DNA from: RGIG6919 sp045531905
Lineage (GTDB): Bacteria; Bacillota; Clostridia; Lachnospirales; Lachnospiraceae
Direction of reading: 5' to 3'
Length of the DNA stretch: 64,000 nt
Assembly (NCBI GenBank): GCA_045531905.1
Contig: JAZSEY010000013.1
Coordinates: 138,707 to 202,706 of the forward strand
In this document: in pieces, positions 1-8,991 of the stretch
How the letters are laid out: the number at the start of each line of letters is the position of its first letter
Numbering within the stretch: the stretch's first letter is position 1
The notes under the pieces: model-generated
Database searches by the model: none
Told to the model about the DNA's origin: nothing
The model's input: the letters and a program-made list of their open reading frames with translations, nothing else
Made by a program: the position numbers and the translations under genes

Positions 1-61
1 GAATACCCTTGCTTCCCCCTCTGGCAGGGATGACGGCAAGGATGCGTTTGTCTTTGTACAT
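1..61 (-). CDS. neuA: CMP-nonulosonate (sialic/legionaminic acid) cytidylyltransferase, N-terminal fragment
   Basis: Only the first 20 codons lie in the window; the gene runs off the left edge. The peptide contains ILAVIPARGGSKGI, the nucleotide-binding signature at the very N-terminus of acylneuraminate cytidylyltransferases, which activate a nonulosonic acid with CTP. The ATG at 61 is preceded by AAGAAGG at a spacing of about 8 bases. It starts 23 bases after the neuC stop, so neuB, neuC and neuA form one leftward operon in pathway order. Whether the substrate is neuraminic, legionaminic or another nonulosonate cannot be told from this fragment. Confidence 0.8.
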   Translation of the reverse strand, partial: MYKDKRILAVIPARGGSKGI

Positions 62-84
62 GACAGCATCCTTCTTTCTATGTG

Positions 85-1242
85 TTAAAAATCTACATCA
101 ATAAAACGTTTTTGAATTTCTGTTGAAAAGATATCTTTTTGCTTCAGTGCATCAACAAATATACTATCGCTGTTACCCTGACCATAATAAGAAGTCTTTT
201 TTAGGTTTATTTGTTTTGCCTGTTCGATGGCTTTTAATAACAACTTCTTATCCTCAGGGATGTGAATAATATGTGGACTAGTAGTAAGGTTGTATCTGCC
301 ATCTTGGCGTGTACCGATATCAATGGCAGGCTTGCCGTAGATGCATGCCTCTCGGATGCCGGAACTAGAGTTACCGATTAACATGGTGGTATTTTTTAGT
401 AAAGTTAAAAATGCCTCGAAACGAATAGAAGGGAAGATTCGAAATCTTGGGTTGTTTTTCAAACGTTCAAATTCGTTAAGGACAATCTGGCTACCTGCGT
501 CATTATTTGGGTAAACTACAACATAATTATCGTTCGATTCTAAAAGTCCGTCTACCACTGCTTTGATATGATCGGATAGCAATGGTAATTCAGTTGTAAC
601 GGGATGATACATGAAAATGTTGTAATTTGTAAATGGAATCTCATAATGCTTGCAAACTGTCTCAAAGGTTGGCAGTTTGTCAGAATGCATAATATCAATG
701 TCCGGCGAACCAAATATGATAATATTGTCTTCCGGTTCGCCTAGTTGTTTGATTCTTTTTTTTGCTTCTTCATTAGATACAAAATGATAATGTGAGAATT
801 TTGTAACTGCGTGGCGAATAGATTCGTCAATGGTGCCGGATACTTCGCCTCCCTCAATGTGAAGTACATGTATATTGTTAAAGGCACCTACGATGGCACC
901 GGCCAATGCTTCCAAGCGATCACCGTGAACCACAATTGCTTTTGGTTGAATTTCGGCAACGTAATTGCTGAAACCTGTAATCGTGTTGCTTAGTGTTAAA
1001 TCCATAGGACTACTATTGTTTTGATTAACAAAAGTATAAATGTTTGGAAAACCATCTTTTACAATCTCTTTGTATGTAGCACCATACTTTGATAGCATAT
1101 GCATGCCCGTGGCGAAAATATATGCTTCGTACTCGGAGGTATTATTTACAGCACGGATTAAAGATTTCATTTTGCCGTAGTCTGCACGGGTACCTGTTAG
1201 AAACACGATACGGTTGTTTTGGTTGTTATCGTTTTGTAACAT
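85..1242 (-). CDS. neuC: UDP-GlcNAc 2-epimerase, hydrolysing (NeuC/LegG type)
   Basis: A 385-residue cytoplasmic enzyme of the hydrolysing UDP-sugar 2-epimerase family, which releases N-acetylmannosamine or its 4-amino-6-deoxy analogue as the first step of nonulosonate synthesis. The start FLTGTRADYGK (near residue 14) and the blocks VVHGDRLEALAGA, HIEGGEVSGTIDESIRH and the late GNSSSGIREA are typical of the family, and the length is normal. It sits 12 bases downstream of neuB and 23 bases upstream of neuA. NeuC (UDP-GlcNAc) and LegG (bacillosamine-type substrate) homologues look alike, so the exact substrate is open. Linkage to a Maf-type gene favours flagellin glycosylation over capsule. 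Confidence 0.9.
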   Translation of the reverse strand: MLQNDNNQNNRIVFLTGTRADYGKMKSLIRAVNNTSEYEAYIFATGMHMLSKYGATYKEIVKDGFPNIYTFVNQNNSSPMDLTLSNTITGFSNYVAEIQPKAIVVHGDRLEALAGAIVGAFNNIHVLHIEGGEVSGTIDESIRHAVTKFSHYHFVSNEEAKKRIKQLGEPEDNIIIFGSPDIDIMHSDKLPTFETVCKHYEIPFTNYNIFMYHPVTTELPLLSDHIKAVVDGLLESNDNYVVVYPNNDAGSQIVLNEFERLKNNPRFRIFPSIRFEAFLTLLKNTTMLIGNSSSGIREACIYGKPAIDIGTRQDGRYNLTTSPHIIHIPEDKKLLLKAIEQAKQINLKKTSYYGQGNSDSIFVDALKQKDIFSTEIQKRFIDVDF

Positions 1243-1254
1243 ATATTCCCTCCT

Positions 1255-2292
1255 CTACGAAAACATTGGGACATCCTCTTTGGTTAAATGTTCACCTGTA
1301 GCGATGGCTCTTTTTGCCACATTGCCTAGGCAATGGTTAAAATACTCTGCCGGAATTTCTCCGGTGCCCGGACGTTTTACCCATAAATTTTCTTTGGTAA
1401 AGGTTTCTCCTGGGGCAATATCCTTAATGGCCACAACAGTAGCGAAAGCAAAATCAATAGTAACCTGTTCTTCTGCCAAGGCTTTTTTCTGACCGCCTCG
1501 CATCAAGAAAATTTCCTTGGAGCCTTGAATTAAAGTGGAAAGTGCCACTGGATCCATGGAACAACTGATATCAGGTCCCGGACGATACATGCTGTCGGTA
1601 AAATGACGCTCTAAGATACAGGCCCCCAGGGCTGTTGCTGCGAGACAAGCGTTGTTGTTTAAACTGTGATCTGAAAGTCCTACAGGAATGTTTGGAAATG
1701 CCTGCATTAATTCAGTCATAGCCCCAAGTCGAATAAATTCTGGTTTGGTTGGATAGATATTTGTGCAGTGGAGCAGTGCGTATTCCACGTTATGTGCTTC
1801 CACAATGGCAACAGTTTTCTTGATGCTTTCGATATCATTCATACCAGTGGAAATAATCATCGGTTTCCCGAAACTAGCAATATGTTCAATTAAAGGATAA
1901 TTATTGCATTCGCCGGAGCCAATTTTGTATGCTTGCACGCCCATGCGTTCTAAGCGGTCTGCAGCGGCTCTGGAAAAAGGAGTACTGATGAAGATTAATC
2001 CTTTGGACTCCACATATTCCTTCAGCTCCCGTTCTTCTGTTTCATTTAATGCACAGCGTGCCATAATATCATAAATAGATACATCAGCATTGCCAGGAAT
2101 CACGTTTTTTGCGGCTGGCGACATTTCATCTTCTACTACATGAGTTTGATGTTTGATGACTTCTGCTCCTGCTTTCCAGGCAGCATCCACCATTGCTTTT
2201 GCTGTCTCTAAAGAGCCCTCATGGTTAATGCCGATTTCTGCAATGACAAGTGGTGGTTCACCTGGTCCGATAATTCGATTCCCAATTTGCAT
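1255..2292 (-). CDS. neuB: N-acetylneuraminate / legionaminate synthase (NeuB family)
   Basis: Condenses phosphoenolpyruvate with ManNAc or a 6-deoxy-diamino analogue to make a nine-carbon nonulosonic acid. The 345-residue protein has the NeuB TIM barrel (residues about 10-270: IAEIGINHEGSLETA, STPFSRAAADRLE, KIGSGECNNYPLI, GLSDHS, ERHFT) followed by a C-terminal SAF antifreeze-like domain (about 285-340, ITFKENLWVKRPGTGEIP-like segment). The ATG at 2292 has an AGGAGG 7 bases upstream. It is the first gene of the leftward operon, read from a promoter at 2339-2367. The sequence does not decide between NeuB and LegI. Confidence 0.9.
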   Translation of the reverse strand: MQIGNRIIGPGEPPLVIAEIGINHEGSLETAKAMVDAAWKAGAEVIKHQTHVVEDEMSPAAKNVIPGNADVSIYDIMARCALNETEERELKEYVESKGLIFISTPFSRAAADRLERMGVQAYKIGSGECNNYPLIEHIASFGKPMIISTGMNDIESIKKTVAIVEAHNVEYALLHCTNIYPTKPEFIRLGAMTELMQAFPNIPVGLSDHSLNNNACLAATALGACILERHFTDSMYRPGPDISCSMDPVALSTLIQGSKEIFLMRGGQKKALAEEQVTIDFAFATVVAIKDIAPGETFTKENLWVKRPGTGEIPAEYFNHCLGNVAKRAIATGEHLTKEDVPMFS

Positions 2293-2338
2293 AAATTACC
2301 TCCTTATGTGTGCTTTCAAGGTATATAAAACTAACATA

Positions 2339-2367
2339 ATTATACAATGCCCCCCCCTTAAAAGCAA
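2339..2367 (-). promoter_or_regulatory. Promoter of the neuBCA operon
   Basis: On the minus strand TTGCTT (2367-2362) and a perfect TATAAT (2344-2339) are separated by 17 bases, about 45 bases upstream of the neuB start. It faces the Maf operon promoter about 25 bp away, so both units could share regulation. Inferred from consensus only. Confidence 0.6.
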
Positions 2368-2388
2368 ATGGATTTATAGGGGTGCTTG

Positions 2389-2397
2389 TGGTATAAT
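2389..2397 (+). promoter_or_regulatory. Extended -10 promoter of the Maf operon
   Basis: TGGTATAAT is an extended -10 element with a perfect TATAAT at 2392-2397 and no clear -35 (2369-2374 reads TGGATT). A start near 2404 gives a leader of about 33 bases before the GGAGG at 2424-2428. It also argues against the TTG at 2386 as start codon of the following gene. Confidence 0.55.
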
Positions 2398-2436
2398 AAA
2401 CTAGTTACAGATATGCGTTTGATGGAGGTTCTAGTT

Positions 2437-4113
2437 ATGTGGAAACTATATTTGACGAACAGAAGGATAATCAATTTAATTGGTCAGGCAGAAAGATGCA
2501 TCAGCACTCAGAATTATCTGGGGGTTACAGGTGCTGTTCAGATTTTAGTTTCACAATTCCCAATTGCATTCCATTTACTGATTGAGAATAAGTCTTATTT
2601 TTTGGATGCAGGCTATGAGATTTCGGAAGTGTATTTAACAGAACTTCTTAAGTTACTGCTTGAGGCACAGGAGAGAGAGGATTATGTGGGATTGGTGGAC
2701 ATACTGAAACTGCAGATGGCACCACTGTTTTTAGACGTACAGGAAATCATTCGAAGTAGGGAAGGATTTCTCTTTGATGAAGAATTATATGCCCTCAATA
2801 TGGAGCGGTTACAGGAGAAGGATGCAACTCTTTATCGGCAACTCTCTGACGCCGATGTCATACATGAAAAGAGTGCGTATCGGGATTGTCAGTATATTGT
2901 GGAATCGACGACGGATGGATATTATGCTTTAGGGTTTATAGAAGATGGGGGGTCTTATTATGTGAATGCAAGATATGATGCGATGACAGATGCACAGCGT
3001 TTTGCAGAAACGTATTTTGATGTGACACAAGAAGCCTATCTGGGAATAGGATTAGGCATGGGTCTTCATTGGGAGGTTTTGCATCAACAGAACCCGGATA
3101 TGAAGCTTGACATTGTGGAGCCGGATATCGGAGTACTTCAACTTGCTTTTACATATATGGATATGTCGTGGTATTTCGACAGCGATGGCGTTACAATACA
3201 CTATGACCCTGATTGTAAGACAATGCTATCATTGTTGGAGGATGCTGATAGACGTATGGTGGCATTGCGTCCCTACATCCGGCATATACGTAATGAAAAA
3301 GTGCGTCATGTTCTTGAGGAGTGTATGTTGAGGGAGGATACCATCCGACAACAAAAAAATGATTTTTATTTGAATAGCAAAGCGAATTTTGCCAAATGTG
3401 TTGCCTACGTGGACGAGTTAGAGTCAGACCTTCAGGGGCGAACTGTGGTATTAGTGGCTGGAGGACCGTCACTGGATAAGAATATAGAAGAGTTAAAGGC
3501 GAGAAGAGCAGATACAGTTGTTATAGCAGTTGGGACGATATTTAAAAAATTGCTCAGCAATGGTATTCGCCCTGATTATGTGGTGATATCAGATGCCAAG
3601 CCATTTATTTATGGACAGTTAGAAGGCCTGGAGGAAGAGCAAATACCAATGATATTGCTTTCTACCGCCTACCGAAAGATAGTTGAAAACTATCAAGGAA
3701 AGACCTATCTGGCATGTCAGGCAGGTTATAAGCGGGCAGAGGATTATGCCAAAGAGCATGGATACGCGATTTACAATACTGGTGGCTCGGTGATTACGTT
3801 GGCATTGGAAATTGTCATTCGTATGAAGGCTAAGCGTATAATTTGCGTGGGCTTGGATTTAGCCTTTACAGGGAATCAGGACCATGCTGTGGGAACCTAT
3901 CAGGCTAGACAAATACTGGCCGAAGGGACAATCAGTGTTTCTGATGTTGATGGTAATATGGTTTCCACCAATCGTCCTTTTAACAGATATCGTTTGTGGA
4001 TAGAGCGACGATTGCAGGAAGCAGACGTTACCATGCCGGTATTTGATGCCACAGAAGGTGGTGCGTTGATTCAGGGGATGCAGATAGTAAAACTTTCGCA
4101 GGTATTGCAGTAA
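2437..4113 (+). CDS. Motility accessory factor (Maf/MptE-like, DUF115) flagellin glycosylation protein
   Basis: Maf proteins are thought to transfer nonulosonic acids onto flagellin Ser/Thr in the cytoplasm. This 558-residue protein carries the MptE-like (PF01973) core at about residues 330-500: VVLVAGGPSLDKN, GIRPDYVVISDAKP, NTGGSVITLALE and KRIICVGLDLAF. The N-terminal half is the variable helical region usual in the family. The ATG at 2437 is chosen because GGAGG lies 8 bases upstream; an in-frame TTG at 2386 overlaps the -10 box. It is divergent from neuBCA, which would supply the CMP-nonulosonate donor, and leads the long operon that follows. Function is by family; no flagellin gene is in the window. 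Confidence 0.85.
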   Translation: MWKLYLTNRRIINLIGQAERCISTQNYLGVTGAVQILVSQFPIAFHLLIENKSYFLDAGYEISEVYLTELLKLLLEAQEREDYVGLVDILKLQMAPLFLDVQEIIRSREGFLFDEELYALNMERLQEKDATLYRQLSDADVIHEKSAYRDCQYIVESTTDGYYALGFIEDGGSYYVNARYDAMTDAQRFAETYFDVTQEAYLGIGLGMGLHWEVLHQQNPDMKLDIVEPDIGVLQLAFTYMDMSWYFDSDGVTIHYDPDCKTMLSLLEDADRRMVALRPYIRHIRNEKVRHVLEECMLREDTIRQQKNDFYLNSKANFAKCVAYVDELESDLQGRTVVLVAGGPSLDKNIEELKARRADTVVIAVGTIFKKLLSNGIRPDYVVISDAKPFIYGQLEGLEEEQIPMILLSTAYRKIVENYQGKTYLACQAGYKRAEDYAKEHGYAIYNTGGSVITLALEIVIRMKAKRIICVGLDLAFTGNQDHAVGTYQARQILAEGTISVSDVDGNMVSTNRPFNRYRLWIERRLQEADVTMPVFDATEGGALIQGMQIVKLSQVLQ

Positions 4114-4120
4114 GGAGTCT

Positions 4121-4858
4121 ATGATGAAGAATGCAATTATAACAGGTGCCAAGGGTGGCATCGGAAAAGCAATTATGGAAAAATTTGCCAGTGAAGGTGT
4201 AAACGTTTGGGCCTGTATTAGGACGCCAGATGAAGCATTTTCGGCATATTGTGATGAATTGTCAAGCAAGTATCAGGTTTGGATTCGTGTAATTTGTTTT
4301 GATTTGTCAGAAGAAGAAGCAATAAAGGAAGGAATAAAGTCAATTATAACCGAAAAGAAACCGATAGATATAGTAGTGAACAATGCAGGTGTTGCTTACG
4401 GGGGACTCTTACAGATGACTACGATGGAGACCTTAAAGGATGTGTATCAGGTAAATTATTTTGCACCAGTGCAGATTACCCAGATGGTGTCCAGAGTGAT
4501 GATGAAGCAAAGGTCAGGAAGTATTATCAATGTGGCGTCAGTAGGCGGTATTGAGGCAGAGCCAGGGTACCTTGCTTACGGTTCCAGTAAGGCATCTTTA
4601 ATTTGGACTACCAGAATGCTTGCCAATGAATTGGGAGATTATGGTATCCGGGTAAATGCTGTGGCACCAGGAACTACGGATACAAAGATGGGACATTTTA
4701 AGAACGAGGAAGCCTTGCAAAACGTGCTTGGCAGAACGAGTCTTGGCCGTATGGCTAAGCCAGAGGAAATCGCAGAAGGGGTTTGGTTTTTAGCCTCAGA
4801 TGCTTCTGCCTATATTACCGGTGATGTGCTAAAGATAGATGGAGGAAGAACTGCTTAA
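4121..4858 (+). CDS. SDR-family oxidoreductase (3-oxoacyl-ACP reductase-like)
   Basis: Classical short-chain dehydrogenase of 245 residues: TGAKGGIG cofactor motif near residue 8, NNAGVAYG, catalytic Ser in INVASVGG and the YGSSK pair (Tyr and Lys), plus a C-terminal YITGDVLKIDGG. It would reduce a keto group with NAD(P)H. AAGGAG lies just upstream, and the stop overlaps the ATG of the next gene (TAATG), so translation is coupled. The operon holds three such SDRs of different sequence, so each probably reduces a different keto intermediate. The substrate is unknown; FabG-like fatty acid synthesis is unlikely given the neighbours. Confidence 0.85.
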   Translation: MMKNAIITGAKGGIGKAIMEKFASEGVNVWACIRTPDEAFSAYCDELSSKYQVWIRVICFDLSEEEAIKEGIKSIITEKKPIDIVVNNAGVAYGGLLQMTTMETLKDVYQVNYFAPVQITQMVSRVMMKQRSGSIINVASVGGIEAEPGYLAYGSSKASLIWTTRMLANELGDYGIRVNAVAPGTTDTKMGHFKNEEALQNVLGRTSLGRMAKPEEIAEGVWFLASDASAYITGDVLKIDGGRTA

Positions 4859-5700
4859 TGAATCAGTCAGCAGAAAATGTGAAAAGAATACAGGACATGG
4901 CAAGGCGCATGCGTTTGCAGGCACTGGATATGGCACTTTCTACAGGTGATGCCGGCTCCCATTTGGGTGGCGGATTATCCTGCATAGAGATTATGGCAGT
5001 GTTGTATGGCGAGGTGCTTCGTTTTGATGTGAAGCGTCCTGCATGGGAAGACAGAGACCGCTTTTTTCCAAGTAAGAACCATTGCGTGCTGGCACATTTT
5101 CCTGCACTTTGTGAGGCAGGCTTCATTGGGGAAAGTGAACTGTTAGAGTTTAAAAAGGATGGAGGCAGACTGACGGGGTATCCACGCAATTTGGAAGTGG
5201 GATTAGAATACTCCGGTGGAAGCCTTGGTATGGCAATTTCTGTGGGCGTAGGTGTAGCTTTGGCCTGCCGAGAACAGAAGCGAGATAATCGAATTTATGT
5301 GTTGATGGGAGACGGCGAATTAAATGAAGGCTCTATCTGGGAAGCCTTTATGTCAGCAGCCCATTACAAGCTGAATAACTTAACAGTGATTATAGATCGT
5401 AATCATTTATCCTATGATGGTGATACGGAAGAGGTTATGGCACTGGGAGATTTGGCTGCTAAGATGGATGCTTTTGGATGGCATGTAGTTACCTGTAACG
5501 GACATAACGTTGAGTCTTTGCTTCATGCATTTACAGATTTGCACCCTGAGAAGCCGACAATTATCATTGCCGATACCGTGAAGGGAAAAGGTGTATCATT
5601 TATCGAGAATAGAAGAGAATGGCATCACAATCGGCTTTCCCAGACACAGTATGAACAGGCAGTAGAAGAGGTTCGAAGGGAGGATGTAACAGTATGGTAG
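4858..5700 (+). CDS. Transketolase, N-terminal (ThDP-binding) subunit
   Basis: A 280-residue protein covering the ThDP-binding half of transketolase. It shows the cofactor motif GDGELNEGSIWEA with the usual partner IDRN, and the substrate-side histidines in SHLGGGLS and the KGKGVSF loop. Together with the next gene it makes a split transketolase, a common arrangement in Firmicutes and Archaea. Transketolase moves a two-carbon ketol unit between sugar phosphates and can make sedoheptulose 7-phosphate. Its place in a glycan operon, rather than with pentose-phosphate genes, suggests a dedicated substrate. Confidence 0.9.
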   Translation: MNQSAENVKRIQDMARRMRLQALDMALSTGDAGSHLGGGLSCIEIMAVLYGEVLRFDVKRPAWEDRDRFFPSKNHCVLAHFPALCEAGFIGESELLEFKKDGGRLTGYPRNLEVGLEYSGGSLGMAISVGVGVALACREQKRDNRIYVLMGDGELNEGSIWEAFMSAAHYKLNNLTVIIDRNHLSYDGDTEEVMALGDLAAKMDAFGWHVVTCNGHNVESLLHAFTDLHPEKPTIIIADTVKGKGVSFIENRREWHHNRLSQTQYEQAVEEVRREDVTVW

Positions 5701-6662
5701 TTAAGACATCAAACATTCGAACATGGTCGAGACTTGGTCAGCGAGGTAGTGTGTTTGCCATTGCACTTCCAGAGGTGGCAAAGGAACAGGAGAATTTAAA
5801 GGTATTGACAGCGGATTTGGCATTGCTATCCGGTATGGATCGGTTTATTGCTGCCAATCCAGATAAGTTCTTAAATGTGGGCATTGCAGAACAGAACATG
5901 ATAGGGATTGCATCCGGTCTCGCCATGGAAGGGTATAACGTGTTTGCAACGACATATGCATCCTTTATCGCGGTGCGAAGCTTAGAGCACGTGAGACAGC
6001 ATTTATCGCATATGCAATGTAATGTGAAGTTGATTGGTTCCGCATCAGGTGTTGTGGCGGCCAAGTCAGGAGTGTCTCATTGGGCTACAGAAGATCTGGC
6101 ATTTATGCGGGCATTGCCGGGGATGACAGTTTTGTCAGCAGCAGATAGTCTGGAAGCCATTAAGATGATACAGTATGCTGCGTCGGTGGATACGCCAGTA
6201 TATATTAGACTAAGTGGCGGGTTGAATTGTCCGATTGTGTATCAGGAGGATTATGACTTTGAAGCAGGCAAAATGGTACAACTGGCAGATGGCGACCAGG
6301 TTGCAGTGATTGCTACGGGACTTATGGTTGCAGAAGCATTGGAAGCCGCAAAACTTTTGGAAGAGAAAGGAATATCGGTAACAGTATACAATTTGCATAC
6401 GATTAAGCCTTTGGATCAAGAGACATTAGATAAGATATTTGCCCAATATCAGTTAGTGGTTACAGTGGAAGAACATAACGTAATCGGTGGCATGGGCAGT
6501 GCAGTGGCGGAATATAAGGCCACAATTGCAAATGCCCCAAGACAGGTGATGCTCGGTTTTCAGGATGCGTTTGTGACGGCAGGCTCACAGCGATACATTT
6601 GGGAGCAGGTGGGCATCACGGCACCGCAGATTGCGAAACGAATTGTCAAGGAGTTAGAGTAA
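5694..6662 (+). CDS. Transketolase, C-terminal subunit
   Basis: A 322-residue partner of the upstream subunit, with the pyrimidine-binding domain (catalytic Glu in GIAEQNMIGIASGLA near residue 65) and the C-terminal transketolase domain (VEEHNVIGGMGSAVAE). The start overlaps the previous stop by 7 bases, which indicates coupled synthesis in a 1:1 ratio. DXS/pyruvate dehydrogenase E1-like relatives share the fold, but the N/C split and motifs fit transketolase best. See the sedoheptulokinase-like and cyclase genes further down the operon for the proposed role. Confidence 0.9.
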   Translation: MVVKTSNIRTWSRLGQRGSVFAIALPEVAKEQENLKVLTADLALLSGMDRFIAANPDKFLNVGIAEQNMIGIASGLAMEGYNVFATTYASFIAVRSLEHVRQHLSHMQCNVKLIGSASGVVAAKSGVSHWATEDLAFMRALPGMTVLSAADSLEAIKMIQYAASVDTPVYIRLSGGLNCPIVYQEDYDFEAGKMVQLADGDQVAVIATGLMVAEALEAAKLLEEKGISVTVYNLHTIKPLDQETLDKIFAQYQLVVTVEEHNVIGGMGSAVAEYKATIANAPRQVMLGFQDAFVTAGSQRYIWEQVGITAPQIAKRIVKELE

Positions 6663-6665
6663 TTT

Positions 6666-7742
6666 ATGTTAGATACATTTTACGAGTTAGACCCTTACGA
6701 ATTAAATAGAGAAGAAAAGACGGCATTGCTTACCAGGGAACTGACAGAGATGACGAAGTTTCACGGTGAAAATTGTGCCTATTATGGCAATATGCTAAGA
6801 GCTATGAGATATGATGAGAATAAGGTGAATTCCTACTATGATTTACCTTTCTTTCCTGTGCGTATGTTTAAACAACTGGATTTAATCAGTGTGGATAAGA
6901 AAGATATTTTTAAGACCATGACATCCTCAGGAACCACCGGGCAGGCAGTGTCTAAGATTTATGTGGACAAAGAAACCGGTGCTGCCCAGCAGAAGGTACT
7001 GGTTAAGATTATGAGCCATTTTGTCGGCAAAAAAAGATTGCCAATGCTGATTATTGATTCTCCTAAGGTAGTAAAGGACCGCAATCTGTTTTCTGCGAGA
7101 GGTGCGGCGATTTTAGGTCTTAGTATGCTTGCAAGAGAAAGAGTATATGCTCTGAACGAAGACATGGAATTAGATATTGAGACTGTAAAAGCATTTTTAG
7201 AAGCACATAAGGGTGAACGGGTTTTAATGTTTGGGTTTACGTTTATGGTGTGGCAACATTTTTATAAAGAACTTAGCAAATTGGATGAAAAACTGGATAT
7301 GTCGGAAGCGTTTTTGATTACCGGAGGCGGTTGGAAAAAACTGGAATCAGAGCACGTATCCAGAATAGAATTCAAACAGCGATTTACGGATTTGTGTGGC
7401 ATCACACAATTCTTAGATCATTATGGAATGGTGGAGCAGACTGGATGCATTTATGCGGAATGTGAATATGGTCATTTGCATGCCAGCATATATTCAGATG
7501 TGATTACCAGAAGATATCAGGATTTTTCGCCTTGTGAGATTGGAGAAAAGGGAATCATTCAGGTGGTTTCTGTGCTTCCACGTTCTTATCCTGGACATTC
7601 AATTTTGACAGAGGATGAGGGTATCGTGCTTGGTGAGGATGATTGTCCATGTGGAAGAAAAGGAAAATATATTCAGATTACAGGTCGCATGAAGAAGGCT
7701 GAATTAAGGGGGTGCAGTGATACCTATGCAGCAAAATTCTAA
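6666..7742 (+). CDS. luxE-like: LuxE-type acyl-protein synthetase (acyl-activating enzyme)
   Basis: A 358-residue member of the LuxE family (PF04443), which activates a carboxylic acid as acyl-AMP and carries it as an acyl-enzyme for reduction by LuxC. The adenylate-forming motif TSSGTTGQAVSKI is near residue 87, with LDHYGMVEQTGCIYAE and a cysteine-bearing ECEYGHLH further on. The 3' end overlaps luxC by 26 bases, as expected for partner subunits. There is no luciferase in the window, so the aldehyde product would be used in biosynthesis. PaaK-like ligases are more distant relatives. Confidence 0.85.
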   Translation: MLDTFYELDPYELNREEKTALLTRELTEMTKFHGENCAYYGNMLRAMRYDENKVNSYYDLPFFPVRMFKQLDLISVDKKDIFKTMTSSGTTGQAVSKIYVDKETGAAQQKVLVKIMSHFVGKKRLPMLIIDSPKVVKDRNLFSARGAAILGLSMLARERVYALNEDMELDIETVKAFLEAHKGERVLMFGFTFMVWQHFYKELSKLDEKLDMSEAFLITGGGWKKLESEHVSRIEFKQRFTDLCGITQFLDHYGMVEQTGCIYAECEYGHLHASIYSDVITRRYQDFSPCEIGEKGIIQVVSVLPRSYPGHSILTEDEGIVLGEDDCPCGRKGKYIQITGRMKKAELRGCSDTYAAKF

Positions 7743-8934
7743 CATACCGGAACAACTTCATAGTATCAACTATCTGGTGGGTGATGAAAAGTATCTACTG
7801 GGGATGCAGACCGTGGCAGTAAAGCCAGTGTTTGATGAGCAGGTGATAGGTTTTCTCGGTGCACTTTCTAAGACCTTAATGCACATGCCGGCGGCAAAGG
7901 CGTATTCCGATGTGATGTCATATGCTTTTTGGATTCGCAAGCAGTCGCTTATGAAGGAACAGGAACGTTTTGCAGATAAGGAGAAACTGGGCAGAGGAAT
8001 TGCATTTCATATTGCACCGTCCAATGTAGCGGTGAATTTTGCAGTTTCATTTACCTCTGCGCTTTTGGCAGGTAATCCGTGTATTGTCAGAGTATCCAAC
8101 AAAGAGTTTGCCCAGGTGGATATGATTGTAGATGCCATCAATCAGGTGATGGATGCAGAATATCCAGACATGCGTAATTATCTTTGTATTGTGCGTTATG
8201 AGCACGATGATTGTATCAATGCTTATTTGAGTAGTATTTGTGATATCCGCATCGTGTGGGGTGGCAATCGTACATTACAGGAGATGCGCAGATTCCCGAT
8301 TCCTCCGAGGGCCATTGAACTGGCATTTCCAGACAGGCACTCTATTGCAGTGGTAAATGCAGATGTCTATCTTGGAGAAGATGAAAAGAAGATTGCAGAT
8401 TTGTTTTATATAGACACCTATTTTACTGACCAAAATGCTTGTAGTTCCCCACGATTAATTATTTGGACAGGAGATAAGGTTGCAGAGGCTCGCAAGCGAT
8501 TTTTCGATGCATTGATGGACAAACTAAACACATCCTACGAGATGGCACCGATTCTTGCCATCGATAAATGGAACGCATTTTGTGAACTGGCTGCAACCCA
8601 CGATGGGGTTAGTGATGTGAGCGAGAACAATATATTGATGCGAATTGAGATGCAGACCTTATTTGCAGACATGATGGATTATAAAATGGGTGGCGGATAC
8701 TTTTTTGAATACGTTACTGATAATTTAGCTGATATGGTGCCAGTGCTTACAAAGAGCTGTCAGACTATTTCATATTTGGGCGTTGACCCACAGGCAATCA
8801 GACAGGTGGTGTCAGACCATGGTGTTCGTGGCGTAGACCGTATCGTTCCAATGGGCCATACGATGGATTTATCTTTCTTTTGGGATGGATACGATATGAT
8901 GGATGCCATGTCCAGATATGTGCAGTTAATGTGA
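7717..8934 (+). CDS. luxC-like: LuxC-type acyl-CoA/acyl-protein reductase
   Basis: A 405-residue NADPH-dependent acyl reductase (PF05893, aldehyde dehydrogenase fold) that turns an activated acyl group into an aldehyde. The probable catalytic cysteine lies in YFTDQNACSSPR, about residue 247, and the nucleotide-binding region includes HIAPSNVAVNFAVSF. Two starts are possible: GTG at 7717 (4 bases after AAGGGGG) or ATG at 7726 (13 bases after it); the GTG spacing is slightly short but better. The coupling to LuxE is seen in the overlap. The acyl substrate is unknown; a nearby ACP and acyl ligase may supply it. Confidence 0.85.
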   Translation: MIPMQQNSNIPEQLHSINYLVGDEKYLLGMQTVAVKPVFDEQVIGFLGALSKTLMHMPAAKAYSDVMSYAFWIRKQSLMKEQERFADKEKLGRGIAFHIAPSNVAVNFAVSFTSALLAGNPCIVRVSNKEFAQVDMIVDAINQVMDAEYPDMRNYLCIVRYEHDDCINAYLSSICDIRIVWGGNRTLQEMRRFPIPPRAIELAFPDRHSIAVVNADVYLGEDEKKIADLFYIDTYFTDQNACSSPRLIIWTGDKVAEARKRFFDALMDKLNTSYEMAPILAIDKWNAFCELAATHDGVSDVSENNILMRIEMQTLFADMMDYKMGGGYFFEYVTDNLADMVPVLTKSCQTISYLGVDPQAIRQVVSDHGVRGVDRIVPMGHTMDLSFFWDGYDMMDAMSRYVQLM

Positions 8935-8938
8935 TGAA

Positions 8939-8975
8939 ATACAAGAATTGACAACGAGTATAAAACTTGTATATG
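8939..8975 (+). promoter_or_regulatory. Possible internal promoter with flanking inverted repeat
   Basis: The widest gap in the operon (57 bases) holds TTGACA at 8948-8953 and TATATG at 8970-8975 with 16 bases between. A 7-base inverted repeat, ATACAAG (8939-8945) and CTTGTAT (8966-8972), brackets the -35 box and could be an operator. It would give separate control of the genes from the acyl ligase on. Based on consensus matching only. Confidence 0.4.
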
Positions 8976-8991
8976 TAAAGAGGAACAGACT

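Noticed and set aside
6666..8934. Bioluminescence operon
   Set aside because: luxC- and luxE-like genes are present but there is no luxA or luxB, and the neighbours are glycan-type enzymes.
8760..8954. Minus-strand frame across the luxC 3' end
   Set aside because: Shadow of the luxC reading frame with no ribosome site.
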